Below are positions 16,340 to 27,654 of a stretch of 45,599 nt of DNA, in pieces. This stretch comes from Fidelibacterota bacterium (GTDB taxonomy: Bacteria; Fidelibacterota; Marinisomatia; SCGC-AAA003-L08; D37C17). A program made the position numbers and the translations under genes. The stretch lies in contig JASMKZ010000008.1 in assembly GCA_030748955.1 (NCBI GenBank), positions 1 to 45,599 of the forward strand. Reading direction: 5' to 3'. Every line of letters starts with the position of its first letter. Position 1 is the stretch's first letter. Under the pieces are notes generated by a model. That model ran no database searches. It was not told the DNA's origin and worked only from the letters and a program-made list of their open reading frames with translations.

Positions 16340-19300
16340 ATGAGAGATATTAAGAATATATTAAAAAAGCAAATTCTCACGCTAGATGGTGCTATGGGCT
16401 CTCTTATCCAAACCCATAGTCTGAGTGAACTAGATTACCGATCAGAAATGTTATCTAATTACCCTCAGGACCTAAAAGGAAATCATGATGTTTTATCTCT
16501 CACCCGCCCTGATATTATTCACAATATTCATTCATTATATCTTGAGGCAGGTGCAGATATCATTGAAACCAATACTTTTAATGCCAATGCAATTTCCCAG
16601 TCAGATTATGGTTTAGAACATCTAGTGTACCAGTTAAACTTAGAATCCGCTAAGATTGCTAAAAATGTAACGAGAGCTGTTACTGAAAAAAATCCTGAAA
16701 AACCGAGATATGTAGCGGGCATTCTCGGCCCTACAAACAGGACATGTTCTATGTCTCCAAAAGTGAGTGACCCCGAATTTAGAAATGTTAGTTTTGATGA
16801 TTTGGTTGATACCTATAGTGATCAGTGCAAAGGCTTGCTAGATGGCGGAGTAGATATTATAATGGTTGAAACGGTGTTCGATACCTTGAACTGCAAGGCT
16901 GCTTTGTTCGCAATCCAGGAGACGTTTGCAAATAGGGGGGAATATGTGCCAATAATGGTTTCGGTAACTATTACTGATGCCAGTGGTAGAACATTATCTG
17001 GGCAGACGATTGAAGCATTTTGGTATTCTATACGACATGTAGAACTTTTGAGTGTAGGAATTAATTGTGCTCTGGGCGCTGAAGAAATGCGACCATTTCT
17101 TGCAGATTTATCTGCTATTGCAGATATCCCAATTAGTATACACCCAAATGCAGGGCTTCCAAATGAATTAGGTGAATATGATCAATCGCCTGAGTTTATG
17201 GCAGAAATTATTGAAAAATTTGCAGAAAGTGGGTTGGTTAATATTGTGGGTGGATGCTGTGGCACAACCCCTGAGCATATTAGAGTGATTTCTCAGAAAG
17301 TTAGTCAAAGCCCTCCAAGAATACTCCCTACAATAAATCCAATTACAAAATTAAGTGGATTAGAACCGCTTAAAATTAATGAAAAATCACTTTTTGTAAA
17401 TATTGGTGAACGCACTAATGTATCGGGTTCCAAAAAATTTTCGAGGCTCATTCGGGAAGAAAAATATGAGGATGCATTATCTGTGGCAATTCATCAAGTT
17501 GAGGGTGGTGCACAGATGATAGATGTGAATATGGATGAAGGACTACTGGAGTCAGAAGAATGTATGGAGAAATTCCTGCGCATGATAGCTTCAGACCCCG
17601 CCATTTCCCGGGTACCCATTGTTATTGACTCATCAAAGTGGAAGGTTATAGAAACTGGATTAAAAAATATACAGGGTAAGGGTGTTGTAAATTCAATAAG
17701 CTTAAAAGATGGAGAAGCTGCCTTTATTAACAAAGCAGAGAAGATTCGTAGGTATGGTGCGGCGGTCATTGTAATGGCATTTGATGAGAATGGACAGGCC
17801 GATTCATATGAACGTAAAATTGACATTTGTAGCAAGAGCTTTGAACTTCTGACCAATAGAGTAAATTTCCCAACTGAAGATATCATTTTTGATCCCAATA
17901 TATTTGCCGTTGCAACCGGCCTTGCAGAGCATAATGATTATGCCCATGCATATATTCGTGCCTGTAAGAAACTAAAAGAATTATTCCCTCAATCTCTCAT
18001 AAGTGGAGGCTTGAGTAATTTATCATTTTCTTTTAGAGGGAATAATGCTATTCGGGAGGCAATGCACTCGGTATTCCTTTATCATGCCATCAAATCCGGA
18101 ATGACCATGGGAATTGTGAATCCGGGCCAGTTATCCATTTATGATGAGGTTCCCATTGAACTTCGACTGAAAATAGAGGATGTAATATTTAACCGTAACT
18201 CTGAATCTGGGGAACGTCTTTTAGATTCTGCAAAAGAATTTCATATTGAGCAAACCGTTAAAAATGAAATTGCAGTCTGGCGGGAACTCCCTGTTGGAGA
18301 ACGTTTAATGCATGCCATGGTTGAAGGAATTGCTACCCACATTGAAGAAGATACAGAGGAAGCAAGATTAAATTTGAAGAATCCGGTTAAAGTAATAGAA
18401 GGACCGTTAATGGATGGTATGAACAGAGTAGGAGATTTATTTAGTTCTGGAAAAATGTTTTTGCCACAAGTGGTTAAATCAGCAAGAGTTATGAAAAAAG
18501 CCGTCACATATTTAACTCCATTTTTAGAGGATTCTAAGAGTGTTGGGAGTAAAAAGGGTAAAATACTTTTGGCAACGGTAAAGGGAGATGTGCACGATAT
18601 TGGTAAAAATATTGTTGGTGTGGTTCTGGGTTGTAATAATTACAAGATCATCGATTTGGGAGTGATGGTTTCTGCACAAGATATTCTAAAAAATGCTCTT
18701 GAGGAAAATGTGGATATTATTGGGCTTAGTGGACTTATAACCCCATCACTAGATGAAATGGTTCATGTGGCATCTGAAATGGAACGAACTGGAGTAACAA
18801 TTCCTCTGTTAATTGGAGGAGCTACTACATCTAAATTACACACTGCCTTAAAAATAGCCCCAGAGTATACACATGGATCCATTTATGTGACAGATGCTTC
18901 TAAAAGTGTAGATGTGGTGCATAAACTACTTTCCGATTCTAAAAATGAGTATATAAATGAAGTGAACCAAGATTACACCAATATTGGTATAAAAAGACAA
19001 TCACCATCTAAAATTCAATATTTACCTATTACAGAATCAAGAAGGTATAAGTACAATGTAGATTGGCAAAACTATAATCCGCCTGAGCCGATTATGAAAG
19101 AAGAAATCTTCTTAGATGCATTTCCACTTGAGGAATTAGTACCCTTCATTGATTGGACACCATTTTTTACAACGTGGGAATTAAAAGGTGCCTACCCCTC
19201 AATATTACAAGATGAAAAGTATGGCACAGAAGCGCAAAAATTATTTAATGATGCAAAGTGTTTATTGGATAAAATTGTGACCCAAAAATTGCTAACTGCC

Positions 19301-20008
19301 AGAGCGATAATGCGGATTATTCCTGCGTCATCAGTTGGGGATGATATAGAACTTTATAATTTTAAAAATGAATCAATTGCACAATTTCATTTTTTGCGTC
19401 AGCAGGTGAAAAAATCTGATTATCAACTCTGCCTTTCAGATTTTATCGCCCCCAGAAATTTGGGAAAACCGGATTGGATTGGTGTTTTTGCTGTAACAAC
19501 CGGGATTGGATTAGATAAAGTTGTTGAAGGGTTTAAAGCTAATAATGATGATTATAATGCAATTATGGCCAAAGCTCTGGCTGATAGATTAGCTGAAGCA
19601 TTTGCTGAAAAATTACATGATCTTACTCGCAAAGAATATTGGGGATATGCACCTAATGAAAATATGACCATAGAAAATGTGTTGAAAGAAAAGTATGATG
19701 GAATTCGACCTGCACCAGGCTACCCTGCCTGCCCAGATCATTCTGAAAAAGAGCTTTTATTTAATATGCTTGATCCAAATGGAAAAACAGGAATTCATCT
19801 AACTTCTAATTTTGCTATGGACCCACCAGCATCTGTATGTGGTTGGTACTTTTCACATCCGGAGTCAAAATATTTCAGCATTGGGAAAATTTCTGAAGGC
19901 CAACTCACTGATTACTGTGATAGGAAAAAAATGCATTCTGATGTAGTTAGGCGATTTATATCACCCTATCTTAGAGAACCAAACCAATTTGAACCTGAAT
20001 TAGTTTAA
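16340..20008 (+). CDS. metH: Cobalamin-dependent methionine synthase MetH
   Basis: MetH moves a methyl group from 5-methyltetrahydrofolate through cob(I)alamin to homocysteine. All four modules are present in 1222 residues. The homocysteine domain has its zinc cysteines (C243 and GGCCGT, C306-C307). The pterin domain starts at [12 protein letters not shown]. The cobalamin domain carries DVHDIGKN at 751-758, with the histidine that ligates cobalt. The C-terminal reactivation domain binds SAM ([15 protein letters not shown]). I chose the ATG at 16340; a GTG at 16322 lies inside the terminator hairpin. There is no ribosome site at the usual distance. It heads a methyl-cycle operon with metF eight bases downstream. 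Confidence 0.97.
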   Translation: MRDIKNILKKQILTLDGAMGSLIQTHSLSELDYRSEMLSNYPQDLKGNHDVLSLTRPDIIHNIHSLYLEAGADIIETNTFNANAISQSDYGLEHLVYQLNLESAKIAKNVTRAVTEKNPEKPRYVAGILGPTNRTCSMSPKVSDPEFRNVSFDDLVDTYSDQCKGLLDGGVDIIMVETVFDTLNCKAALFAIQETFANRGEYVPIMVSVTITDASGRTLSGQTIEAFWYSIRHVELLSVGINCALGAEEMRPFLADLSAIADIPISIHPNAGLPNELGEYDQSPEFMAEIIEKFAESGLVNIVGGCCGTTPEHIRVISQKVSQSPPRILPTINPITKLSGLEPLKINEKSLFVNIGERTNVSGSKKFSRLIREEKYEDALSVAIHQVEGGAQMIDVNMDEGLLESEECMEKFLRMIASDPAISRVPIVIDSSKWKVIETGLKNIQGKGVVNSISLKDGEAAFINKAEKIRRYGAAVIVMAFDENGQADSYERKIDICSKSFELLTNRVNFPTEDIIFDPNIFAVATGLAEHNDYAHAYIRACKKLKELFPQSLISGGLSNLSFSFRGNNAIREAMHSVFLYHAIKSGMTMGIVNPGQLSIYDEVPIELRLKIEDVIFNRNSESGERLLDSAKEFHIEQTVKNEIAVWRELPVGERLMHAMVEGIATHIEEDTEEARLNLKNPVKVIEGPLMDGMNRVGDLFSSGKMFLPQVVKSARVMKKAVTYLTPFLEDSKSVGSKKGKILLATVKGDVHDIGKNIVGVVLGCNNYKIIDLGVMVSAQDILKNALEENVDIIGLSGLITPSLDEMVHVASEMERTGVTIPLLIGGATTSKLHTALKIAPEYTHGSIYVTDASKSVDVVHKLLSDSKNEYINEVNQDYTNIGIKRQSPSKIQYLPITESRRYKYNVDWQNYNPPEPIMKEEIFLDAFPLEELVPFIDWTPFFTTWELKGAYPSILQDEKYGTEAQKLFNDAKCLLDKIVTQKLLTARAIMRIIPASSVGDDIELYNFKNESIAQFHFLRQQVKKSDYQLCLSDFIAPRNLGKPDWIGVFAVTTGIGLDKVVEGFKANNDDYNAIMAKALADRLAEAFAEKLHDLTRKEYWGYAPNENMTIENVLKEKYDGIRPAPGYPACPDHSEKELLFNMLDPNGKTGIHLTSNFAMDPPASVCGWYFSHPESKYFSIGKISEGQLTDYCDRKKMHSDVVRRFISPYLREPNQFEPELV

Positions 20009-20016
20009 GGAGAAAA

Positions 20017-20964
20017 ATGAAAGTTACCGAACATATAGATAATGCAAAAGATCCTTTATTTAGTTTTGAAATTATTCCTCCACAGCGAGGGAAAAGTGCT
20101 CAAGAAATTATTGAAATTGTGAAAGAACTAGAGCCCTTCAATCCACCCTTTATTGACGTTACCAGCCATTCAGCAGAAGCATATTATGAAGAAGGACGAG
20201 ATGGAGATATTAAACGGCGTGTACGTAAAAAGAGACCGGGTACTATCAGTATATGTGGGATTATTCAAAATCGATTTAAAATCGATACGGTTGCGCATTT
20301 ATTGTGTAGAGGATTTACACGTGAAGAAACAGAGGATGCAATTATTGAGCTCAATTATTTAGGTATTCATAATATTTTGGCTGTGAGAGGAGATGAAACA
20401 AACTATAAAAAGCCAGTACATTCAGGCCGATCATCAAATTTGTATGCTTCAGATCTTGTAAAACAACTTGATAATCTCAGGTCGGGTATTTATTTAGATG
20501 AAATTTTAAATGCTGATGCTGTGGACTTGTGCATAGGTGTAGGTGGATATCCGGAAAAACATTTTGAAGCACCAAACCTTAAAAAAGATATCCAATTTAT
20601 TAAACAAAAAGTAGATGCTGGTGCTGATTATATTGTAACCCAAATGTTCTTTAAAAATGAAGATTATTTTAATTTTGTAGATGAATGTAGAAAAGCAGGA
20701 ATTACAGTTCCAATAATTCCGGGATTGAAAATTCTAAATAATCCTAAGCAGTTAACATCAATCCCTAAAAACTTTTATGTAAACATCCCTACTGAACTCT
20801 CAGAAGAAATTGAAGAAAATCCAAATTACATCCATGAAATTGGTGTAAAATGGTGTATAAAACAATGTGAAGAATTATTGAATAATGGTGTAATGAGTAT
20901 CCATTATTATATCATGAACGGTGCCAATGCGGTTACAAAAGTATTGAGAGAATTAAATAAATAA
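20017..20964 (+). CDS. metF: Methylenetetrahydrofolate reductase
   Basis: MetF reduces 5,10-methylenetetrahydrofolate to 5-methyltetrahydrofolate, the methyl donor for MetH, using FAD. The protein has 315 residues, near the bacterial norm. Recognisable segments are [12 protein letters not shown] at the N-terminus, the ILAVRGDE strand, [11 protein letters not shown], and the C-terminal [12 protein letters not shown] followed by PIIPGLKIL. An AAGGAG ribosome site precedes the ATG by five bases. Its place directly between metH and metK supports the role. Confidence 0.95.
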   Translation: MKVTEHIDNAKDPLFSFEIIPPQRGKSAQEIIEIVKELEPFNPPFIDVTSHSAEAYYEEGRDGDIKRRVRKKRPGTISICGIIQNRFKIDTVAHLLCRGFTREETEDAIIELNYLGIHNILAVRGDETNYKKPVHSGRSSNLYASDLVKQLDNLRSGIYLDEILNADAVDLCIGVGGYPEKHFEAPNLKKDIQFIKQKVDAGADYIVTQMFFKNEDYFNFVDECRKAGITVPIIPGLKILNNPKQLTSIPKNFYVNIPTELSEEIEENPNYIHEIGVKWCIKQCEELLNNGVMSIHYYIMNGANAVTKVLRELNK

Positions 20965-20999
20965 AATATCGTAAATTAACCATATTGAAAGGGAAAAAA

Positions 21000-22190
21000 A
21001 TGAGTAATTACCTATTTACATCAGAATCTGTAACTGAAGGTCACCCTGATAAAGTCTGTGATCAAATTTCAGATGCAATTCTGGATGCAATTCTTACAAA
21101 TGATCCGAACGGGAGAGTGGCATGTGAGACCCTCACAACAACAAACCTTGTTGTTATTTCAGGAGAGATAACTACAGATAATCACCCAGATTATGAAAAT
21201 ATAGTTCGTGAAACAATTCGCAAAATCGGATATACGGATAATTCTTCAAAATTTAGCGCTGATAAAGTTGACGTTCAACTGTACATAGACGAACAAAGCC
21301 CTGAAATTGCTCAAGGAGTAAATGAGTTGGACAATAGAGAGCAAGGCGCAGGGGATCAGGGATTAATGTTTGGATTTGCTTGTAAAGAAACTCCTGAACT
21401 CATGCCCTTGCCAATACAACTATCACAACGTTTAACAGAAAAACTTGCAGAAGTACGAAAAAATGGTATTCTTCCATGGCTAAGGCCTGATGGAAAATCG
21501 CAAGTTACAGTTGAGTATGATGGCTTTACTCCCATAGGCATATCAAAAGTCGTTATCGCAACACAGCATGATGACATGTTAGATTCCTATTCTACTGAAG
21601 AAGAAGAACATGCATACATTAAAAAAGAAATCGTAAATAATGTGATTCTTCCAGTTCTTAATAATTGTCATATCGGTTACGAAGAAAATTTTATTGTAAA
21701 TGGTACGGGCCGGTTTGTGCTTGGTGGTCCGGAAGCAGATACTGGTTTAACAGGTAGAAAGATAATTGTGGATACTTATGGTGGATATGCCCGTCATGGA
21801 GGTGGTGCATTTTCAGGCAAAGACCCATCAAAGGTTGATAGATCTGCCAGCTATATGACACGCTATATTGCCAAAAATATAGTGGCTGCAGAATTGGCAG
21901 AACGATGTGAGGTGCAATTGGCATATAGTATAGGAGTTGCTGAACCAGTATCTATAAACGTTGATACATTTAATACAGGCGTTATAACGGATGAAGAAAT
22001 AACAAATTTGATCAAAGAGGTATTTGATTTAACACCATCTGGAATAATTAATACGCTTGAATTGAAAAATGCAATTTATAAAGATCTTGGTGCTTATGGG
22101 CACTTTGGAAGAGATGAATTCCCTTGGGAAAAAACAGATAGAATTGAACAATTGAAACAAGAGATAAAATTGGAGGCAAGTGTTGGATAA
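21000..22190 (+). CDS. metK: S-adenosylmethionine synthetase
   Basis: MetK makes S-adenosylmethionine from methionine and ATP, with Mg2+ and K+. The 396-residue length is typical. The N-terminus carries [19 protein letters not shown] with the ATP-binding GHPDK. The central [12 protein letters not shown] and the later [17 protein letters not shown] phosphate-binding signature are intact. I chose the ATG at 21000 over an upstream TTG because it gives the family's standard N-terminus and follows a GAAAGGG ribosome site. Its product is the ligand of the operon's riboswitch, so the operon should be under product feedback. Confidence 0.97.
   Translation: MSNYLFTSESVTEGHPDKVCDQISDAILDAILTNDPNGRVACETLTTTNLVVISGEITTDNHPDYENIVRETIRKIGYTDNSSKFSADKVDVQLYIDEQSPEIAQGVNELDNREQGAGDQGLMFGFACKETPELMPLPIQLSQRLTEKLAEVRKNGILPWLRPDGKSQVTVEYDGFTPIGISKVVIATQHDDMLDSYSTEEEEHAYIKKEIVNNVILPVLNNCHIGYEENFIVNGTGRFVLGGPEADTGLTGRKIIVDTYGGYARHGGGAFSGKDPSKVDRSASYMTRYIAKNIVAAELAERCEVQLAYSIGVAEPVSINVDTFNTGVITDEEITNLIKEVFDLTPSGIINTLELKNAIYKDLGAYGHFGRDEFPWEKTDRIEQLKQEIKLEASVG
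22172..22176 (+). promoter_or_regulatory. Ribosome binding site deciding ahcY start
   Basis: A strong GGAGG inside the end of metK. It is six bases from a TTG at 22183, an ideal distance, but only three from the GTG at 22180. It favours the TTG over the later ATGs at 22198 and 22213, which lack a comparable site. Confidence 0.55.
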
Positions 22191-23511
22191 CTTGACAATG
22201 GAAGTAGAGACTATGAATCAAACTAATGACTACAAAGTAGCAGATATCAACTTAGCAGAATTTGGAAGAAAAGAAATCCAGTTGGCAGAAGTTGAAATGC
22301 CGGGGTTAATGGCTCTTCGAGAACAATATAGAGACAGTAAACCACTTTCTGGGGCTCGAATTGCAGGTTGTATTCACATGACTATCCAATCTGCTGTACT
22401 CATTGAAACATTAATTGAATTGGGGGCTGAAGTACGTTGGTCTTCATGCAATATTTATTCCACGCAAGATCATGCTGCTGCTGCAATTGCAGCAGCTGGT
22501 CATGGAGTTTTCGCATGGAAGGGTGAAACCGAAGATGAATTTTGGTGGTGCATCGAACAGACCCTCAATTTCCCTAATGGAGAAGGGCCAAATCTTTTAC
22601 TGGATGATGGGGGAGACTTGACCCAAATAGTTTTGGAAAAACGAAAAGAGTTAATTCCTGGAATTAAAGGTGTTTCTGAAGAGACCACAACAGGAGTTCA
22701 AAGATTACATCAGTTATTTAAAGAAAACGGTTTGCCCTGGCCCGCTATCAATGTAAATGACTCAGTTACAAAGTCTAAATTTGACAACAAATATGGATGC
22801 CGTGAGTCTCTAGCTGATGGAATAAAACGAGCCACAGATGTCATGCTTGCAGGTAAAAAAGTGGTAGTCTGCGGATTTGGCGACGTAGGTAAAGGTTGTG
22901 CCCAATCTATGAGTGGATATGGTGCTCAGGTATTTGTGACAGAAATTGACCCAATTTGTGCATTGCAAGCTGCCATGGAAGGTTACTCTGTAGTTACTAT
23001 GGATGACGCCTGCCAATGGGGTGATATTTTTGTAACGGCTACTGGTAATTGTGATATTATCATGGGTTCTCATATGGAAAAAATGAAAAATAATGCAATC
23101 TGTTGTAATATTGGACATTTTGATCATGAAATTGATGTTGCTTATTTAGAGAAAACTACAGATGTTAAGGAATTCAATATTAAACCGCAGGTAGATAGAT
23201 TTGAATTTTCTGATGGGCATTCAATTATTCTACTTTCTCGAGGGAGATTGGTAAATCTAGGTAATGCTACAGGGCATTCATCATTTGTAATGTCCACCTC
23301 ATTTACCAATCAGGTATTGGCACAAATAGCATTGTGGGAAGATAATGTAAATGAGGGCGTGCAGGTGTTGCCCCCAGAATTAGATGAAGAGGTTGCTCGC
23401 TTACACTTAGACCACTTAGATGTGAAGCTCACAAAAATGACTGAAAAACAATCTGATTATATTGGCATCCCCAAAAAAGGTCCATTTAAACCGGATGGAT
23501 ATCGGTATTAA
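22183..23511 (+). CDS. ahcY: Adenosylhomocysteinase (SAH hydrolase)
   Basis: AhcY splits S-adenosylhomocysteine, the by-product of methyltransferases, into adenosine and homocysteine with a tightly bound NAD+. About 442 residues, normal for bacteria. Seen are DDGGDLTQ, the Rossmann motif [13 protein letters not shown], the [10 protein letters not shown] segment, and the C-terminal [18 protein letters not shown] that reaches into the partner subunit. The start is ambiguous: TTG 22183 has the best ribosome site, GTG 22180 and ATG 22198 or 22213 are alternatives. It overlaps the 3' end of metK. It closes the activated-methyl cycle by returning homocysteine to MetH. Confidence 0.96.
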   Translation: MDNLTMEVETMNQTNDYKVADINLAEFGRKEIQLAEVEMPGLMALREQYRDSKPLSGARIAGCIHMTIQSAVLIETLIELGAEVRWSSCNIYSTQDHAAAAIAAAGHGVFAWKGETEDEFWWCIEQTLNFPNGEGPNLLLDDGGDLTQIVLEKRKELIPGIKGVSEETTTGVQRLHQLFKENGLPWPAINVNDSVTKSKFDNKYGCRESLADGIKRATDVMLAGKKVVVCGFGDVGKGCAQSMSGYGAQVFVTEIDPICALQAAMEGYSVVTMDDACQWGDIFVTATGNCDIIMGSHMEKMKNNAICCNIGHFDHEIDVAYLEKTTDVKEFNIKPQVDRFEFSDGHSIILLSRGRLVNLGNATGHSSFVMSTSFTNQVLAQIALWEDNVNEGVQVLPPELDEEVARLHLDHLDVKLTKMTEKQSDYIGIPKKGPFKPDGYRY

Positions 23512-23522
23512 TAATCAATATT

Positions 23523-26081
23523 TTGAATTCAATATTCAACGATGTAGCTAAAAAAAGAGTAGTTTCTACTCTTTTTTTATACCTGTTAATTTTCTCATTA
23601 GGTTGTGATTTTAAATCACCTCAAAAATGGGAAGCTCCCTCTTGGTACTTACCCCTAACCCTTCCCCTCGTTAGTAAGGTATATAGCTTTGAGGGAATAG
23701 TTGACAGCTCCATTATTTTTGCTGATACACTAACCAACGTTACTCAAATAGTATTTGGAGATTCCATACCTGAAAGTGGCATCCCGGATTCAATTTTTTA
23801 CATCGACATGTCAACGGCGGGTTTAGATGCACCAGATATTGGAATGGAGGAAATTGCAATGGAGGTTGCTGGGGGAACTTCTATACCTATAGCTATTCCC
23901 ATACCTGCTGAAGATTTATTTAATCTCTTTTCTCCTTGTTTTCCTGAGTCACAACTTGGAATGGTGGAGGATTTATTAACTAGCTCCGAATCATTGATGA
24001 ATGGAACAATAGAAATGCCATTTTCTTTTGAAAGTGATGACTCTTTTACTATCAAAAGATTGATTGTTACAGAGGGTTCGTGGGAAATGTTTGTTACCAA
24101 CAATTTTCCTTTACCCATTAATGTAACTTTTGATTTGACAAATGCGCAGTCAACACTCTATTCAGTTGATTTCGGAAAGATTGATCCTTATACAACAACA
24201 GAACCTGATATAGTTGAAATTACTACTACAAATTCAGCTGATCTCAATATTTTAGAACCTATTGAGTACATTGCTAATATTACATTGTTGAACGAGGGCA
24301 AATTATGTCAAACTACAACTTTAGAAGATGGTTGGTCGGTTCAAGCACAAGCAGAAAGTCTAATTATTGATTTCACGGCAATATTCGATAAAATTGGGTC
24401 TGTAGTGGCAGATATAAATATTGAGACACCATCAACAGATCCTATTACAATTGGTATTCCATCAATGCAGGGTATATCTGTAACTCGGGCTAAACTTGCA
24501 GAATTTACATCAGAATACCCCAATCAATTTCAATTAGAAATAAGCAATGGTTTTATTGCGGACCTCAATATGACTATGAATTTTAATAATGTATTTAATC
24601 ATGCTATTTACGAAGGAGTAGATTATTTAACAAATCCCTTGATTGTACCTATGATCATAGAGCCGGGCAATACATTAAATGAAATCATTGATATCAGCGA
24701 TAAATTTTTAGCTTCTGGTGTTGACTCTGAACAACCGGTGGATTCAATTGAGATAGCCTATGAAGTGGATATTGCTTCAGGTGAATATACCATTGATGTA
24801 GTAAATGACTCCATAAAAATTGGGATGCCATCTATAAATTCAATCGAAGTGACTGATCTACGTCTGGAGTATATTGCAGCTGTTACGGAAGATATAGGTT
24901 TTCCTGACATGCCTAGTCCGCCCATTGAAGGAATTCCTGACGGATTTTCAGGCTTTGAATTTTATGATACCTTTATGAACTTTGAATTTTTTAATGAAAT
25001 AGGAGTGCCGGTAGGTATCAATATGGAATTATTAGGTAGCAACTCAGATGGTACTGAAACTATAGCTGTAGATCTAAATATACAAGTTGGAGCCCCCTAC
25101 AAGGATAATTATGGCTGTACTTTTAATAATGTAGGTGATACAGCTCGAACTGTTATAAAAATTAACAAGGATTTCCAAACTACAGAGTATTATTGTAGTC
25201 CTGATGCTCCTGAACCGTCCCATACTATTAGGGAAACTTTTAGCTCTGATGGGGGTGATAATTCAAGAATTGTTGATTTGATGAACTTTGCCCCTGAAAA
25301 TATAAATGTAGGCGGGGATGTTATTATTAATGGTAAGGGAATATTAGCACCGAACTCAAAAATATGGGGTACTTTCACTTTGATTGCACCATTGGCATTC
25401 ATTTTTGAACAACCCATTAATATTATCCCTGCAGAACCAACTGCAATGGAACCCATGGAGCCCTCTACTGCTCAGAAAATTGATTCAGCGTTAGTAGAGG
25501 TTGCCTTGAATGTAACTGTCGGTAACAATTCACCACTCGGAGGTAGTCTATCTCTTCTTATATCAGACAGTACCATTTTCCCTCTTTTTCTGGATTCCTT
25601 GACCACCGGTTCCTGGGAAAATCAGATATATAATTTTAATACTGCGATTTGGGATACCTTAGAACCTCCCATGGTAATAGACTCCATTTCATTTACAGCA
25701 ATAGATCCTACGAGTGATACATTAAAAGCATTAGAGGTAAAATTTTTCAATGATAACAGCCTACAGTTTTTCATTGGCAGAATGTTTGAATTGGAATTTC
25801 CAAGGGCTGATTCCATTGAATATCATTTGGGATATGTTAATCCAGAATTTCCCAATATACATAACTCAGACATGGTTATTGATAGCGTTCGCATGGATTG
25901 GGTGATTACAGATGAGCCGCGCTATAATATTTCCATGATTGCTTTCGATAGCAGTCCTATACAGTCTATTACTGATCCGGACACAGCATATATTCCCCTT
26001 ACTTTACAAACTACCAATACTATTGATGTACAGGCATATCTTACCCTCACATTGGATACTGGGGGACTTGAACTCAAATGA
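23523..26081 (+). CDS. Large beta-rich lipoprotein of unknown function
   Basis: I do not recognise the family. The protein has 852 residues with a lipoprotein-like N-terminus (KRVVSTLFLYLLIFSLGC, C28). The lipobox has S at -3, so it is slightly irregular. The rest is low in charge, rich in Ile/Pro/Ser/Thr/Asp and looks all-beta. Two segments resemble each other, GIPSMQGISVTRAKL near residue 310 and GMPSINSIEVTDLRL near 433, which suggests repeated domains. The TTG at 23523 is the only start giving the signal peptide. Codons 10-19 coincide with the perfect hairpin that ends the met operon. Its stop overlaps the next gene as ATGA, so it probably works with that outer-membrane protein. Confidence 0.75.
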   Translation: MNSIFNDVAKKRVVSTLFLYLLIFSLGCDFKSPQKWEAPSWYLPLTLPLVSKVYSFEGIVDSSIIFADTLTNVTQIVFGDSIPESGIPDSIFYIDMSTAGLDAPDIGMEEIAMEVAGGTSIPIAIPIPAEDLFNLFSPCFPESQLGMVEDLLTSSESLMNGTIEMPFSFESDDSFTIKRLIVTEGSWEMFVTNNFPLPINVTFDLTNAQSTLYSVDFGKIDPYTTTEPDIVEITTTNSADLNILEPIEYIANITLLNEGKLCQTTTLEDGWSVQAQAESLIIDFTAIFDKIGSVVADINIETPSTDPITIGIPSMQGISVTRAKLAEFTSEYPNQFQLEISNGFIADLNMTMNFNNVFNHAIYEGVDYLTNPLIVPMIIEPGNTLNEIIDISDKFLASGVDSEQPVDSIEIAYEVDIASGEYTIDVVNDSIKIGMPSINSIEVTDLRLEYIAAVTEDIGFPDMPSPPIEGIPDGFSGFEFYDTFMNFEFFNEIGVPVGINMELLGSNSDGTETIAVDLNIQVGAPYKDNYGCTFNNVGDTARTVIKINKDFQTTEYYCSPDAPEPSHTIRETFSSDGGDNSRIVDLMNFAPENINVGGDVIINGKGILAPNSKIWGTFTLIAPLAFIFEQPINIIPAEPTAMEPMEPSTAQKIDSALVEVALNVTVGNNSPLGGSLSLLISDSTIFPLFLDSLTTGSWENQIYNFNTAIWDTLEPPMVIDSISFTAIDPTSDTLKALEVKFFNDNSLQFFIGRMFELEFPRADSIEYHLGYVNPEFPNIHNSDMVIDSVRMDWVITDEPRYNISMIAFDSSPIQSITDPDTAYIPLTLQTTNTIDVQAYLTLTLDTGGLELK
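23550..23578. terminator. Perfect 13-bp hairpin ending the met operon
   Basis: AAAAAAAGAGTAG (23550-23562) and CTACTCTTTTTTT (23566-23578) are exact reverse complements with a 3-base loop. The A and T runs make it a plausible terminator in both directions. It starts 39 bases after the ahcY stop but lies inside the signal-peptide codons of the next gene. Confidence 0.75.
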
Positions 26082-27589
26082 TAAATAACAAGATTTTCGC
26101 TATCATTATTTTTATATTGAGTGCAATTTTATTTGGCCAACTTGGTCGTGATGCCCGTATGTTGGGGTTAAATGGTTCCTACACCACGTTAGCTCACGGG
26201 TATCAAAGTATTGGTGTGAATCCTGCGAACCTCGCTTCCTATAATTATAGGTCACTCAATTTACTCAACTTATCACTGGGGATTAACAATAATGCATTGT
26301 CCATAACAAAATATAATGCCATTAACGGAGCCCATCTTGGAGATACTTTATCTTTCACCTATTATCCCAAGTCTCAGTTTTATGATATGTTTGGAGGAAA
26401 AGGTATTCGATTGATGCAGTCGTTAGCACTTCCTTTACCCATATTAAATTTGTCAACTCAGAGATTTGCCTTCACCTCTAATTTTTCTTCCAACTTCGAT
26501 ATGGGGCTTCCTGATGGTTTCCTAGATTTGCTATTAAATGGTAATCCCTTTGGAAGCAGTATTTCTATCAATATGGAACAAAATAGTATTGTAACTCAGG
26601 ATATTGGATTATCATATGGGCATTTATTTGACCAATTCTCCGCAGGCTTCACACTAAAATATATTTTAGGTTTGTTTTATATTGGAATGGAATCAATTGA
26701 TACCCCATTTATTACCACAGCTGACCAAATTACAGGGCAAAATCAGTATATCATTAAACAGGCAATTGGGGGTTCTGGTACAGGTTTAGATATTGGATTT
26801 ACGACCAATGAATCAAAAGATGGATATAGATTTGGATTGTCAGTTATTAATCTATTAGGTACAGTCAAATGGACACAGAAGAATTCCCTAAGATCATTTT
26901 TGATAGAAAAGGCATTGATTGATACTACTGGAGAATTCTATTTACGCCCTAATGAATTTATGTATGTTAATTTGAAAATCGATAATATGTCCGCTGAGGA
27001 TTTGGAAGGAATTTACTTCGAGATGTATAAAGTGATGCCCTTAGAAACAATTGAAACTTTAGATATTTCTAGTCAGGATTCTACGTTATTGATACCTTTA
27101 TCTGACGGCACCTATTTGTATCCATCAGGTGGGGAGTATAAACTAAATGATTTAATTGGTGATGGAGATGCAACAGATACAACAAAGAACAATTATGAAA
27201 AACTTTACATAGAAGATAATAATCCATTTCAGACGCGGCAACCAATGCTGCTCAGGATAGGAGCTTCCAGACGGTGGGAAGATCAGGCAGTTGTAGCGGG
27301 TGATTTAGTAACCGGGTTTTCAAACCGATTTGGTTTCAGTTCATCCTGGCGGGCATCATTGGGGGTAGAAATAATTCGTTTTAGAGGACAATTCCTCCGC
27401 TTGGGATATGCCATTGGCGGAAATACAAAAAAGAGTATGAGTATGGGTTATGGGAGAAAATTAGGCCCACTTTACTTAGATATTGGAATGTCATTTAATG
27501 GAGGTTTCACATTTGAATCTGCAAAAGGATTTGACTTTGCCATGGGACTTGTCTTGCAATTTGAGAAAACACAGAAAGAAAAGTTATGA
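26078..27589 (+). CDS. Outer-membrane beta-barrel protein, DUF5723-like
   Basis: A 503-residue exported protein with a signal peptide cut near AILFGQ-LG. The mature N-terminus RDARMLGLNGSYTTLAHGYQSIGVNPANLA is the usual opening of DUF5723/PorV-like barrels of the FCB group. Alternating hydrophobic strands run to the end (YLDIGMSFNGGFTFES, GFDFAMGLVLQFEK). A linker region with acidic residues around 350-370 interrupts the barrel pattern. The start overlaps the lipoprotein gene by four bases (ATGA), implying a two-protein outer-membrane unit. Function is unknown; transport or assembly of the lipoprotein is possible. Confidence 0.7.
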   Translation: MINNKIFAIIIFILSAILFGQLGRDARMLGLNGSYTTLAHGYQSIGVNPANLASYNYRSLNLLNLSLGINNNALSITKYNAINGAHLGDTLSFTYYPKSQFYDMFGGKGIRLMQSLALPLPILNLSTQRFAFTSNFSSNFDMGLPDGFLDLLLNGNPFGSSISINMEQNSIVTQDIGLSYGHLFDQFSAGFTLKYILGLFYIGMESIDTPFITTADQITGQNQYIIKQAIGGSGTGLDIGFTTNESKDGYRFGLSVINLLGTVKWTQKNSLRSFLIEKALIDTTGEFYLRPNEFMYVNLKIDNMSAEDLEGIYFEMYKVMPLETIETLDISSQDSTLLIPLSDGTYLYPSGGEYKLNDLIGDGDATDTTKNNYEKLYIEDNNPFQTRQPMLLRIGASRRWEDQAVVAGDLVTGFSNRFGFSSSWRASLGVEIIRFRGQFLRLGYAIGGNTKKSMSMGYGRKLGPLYLDIGMSFNGGFTFESAKGFDFAMGLVLQFEKTQKEKL

Positions 27590-27606
27590 TATTAGATAGA
27601 AGGCTT

Positions 27607-27626
27607 AAGATTTTACATTAAATCTT
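27607..27626. terminator. Weak AT-rich hairpin between convergent genes
   Basis: AAGATTT and AAATCTT pair around a 6-base loop, 18 bases past the stop of the outer-membrane gene and 29 bases from the end of the convergent permease gene. The stem has only one G-C pair and no clean T-tract follows, so terminator function is doubtful. Confidence 0.3.
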
Positions 27627-27654
27627 TGTTACTGAAAAATGATCAGATTCCATA

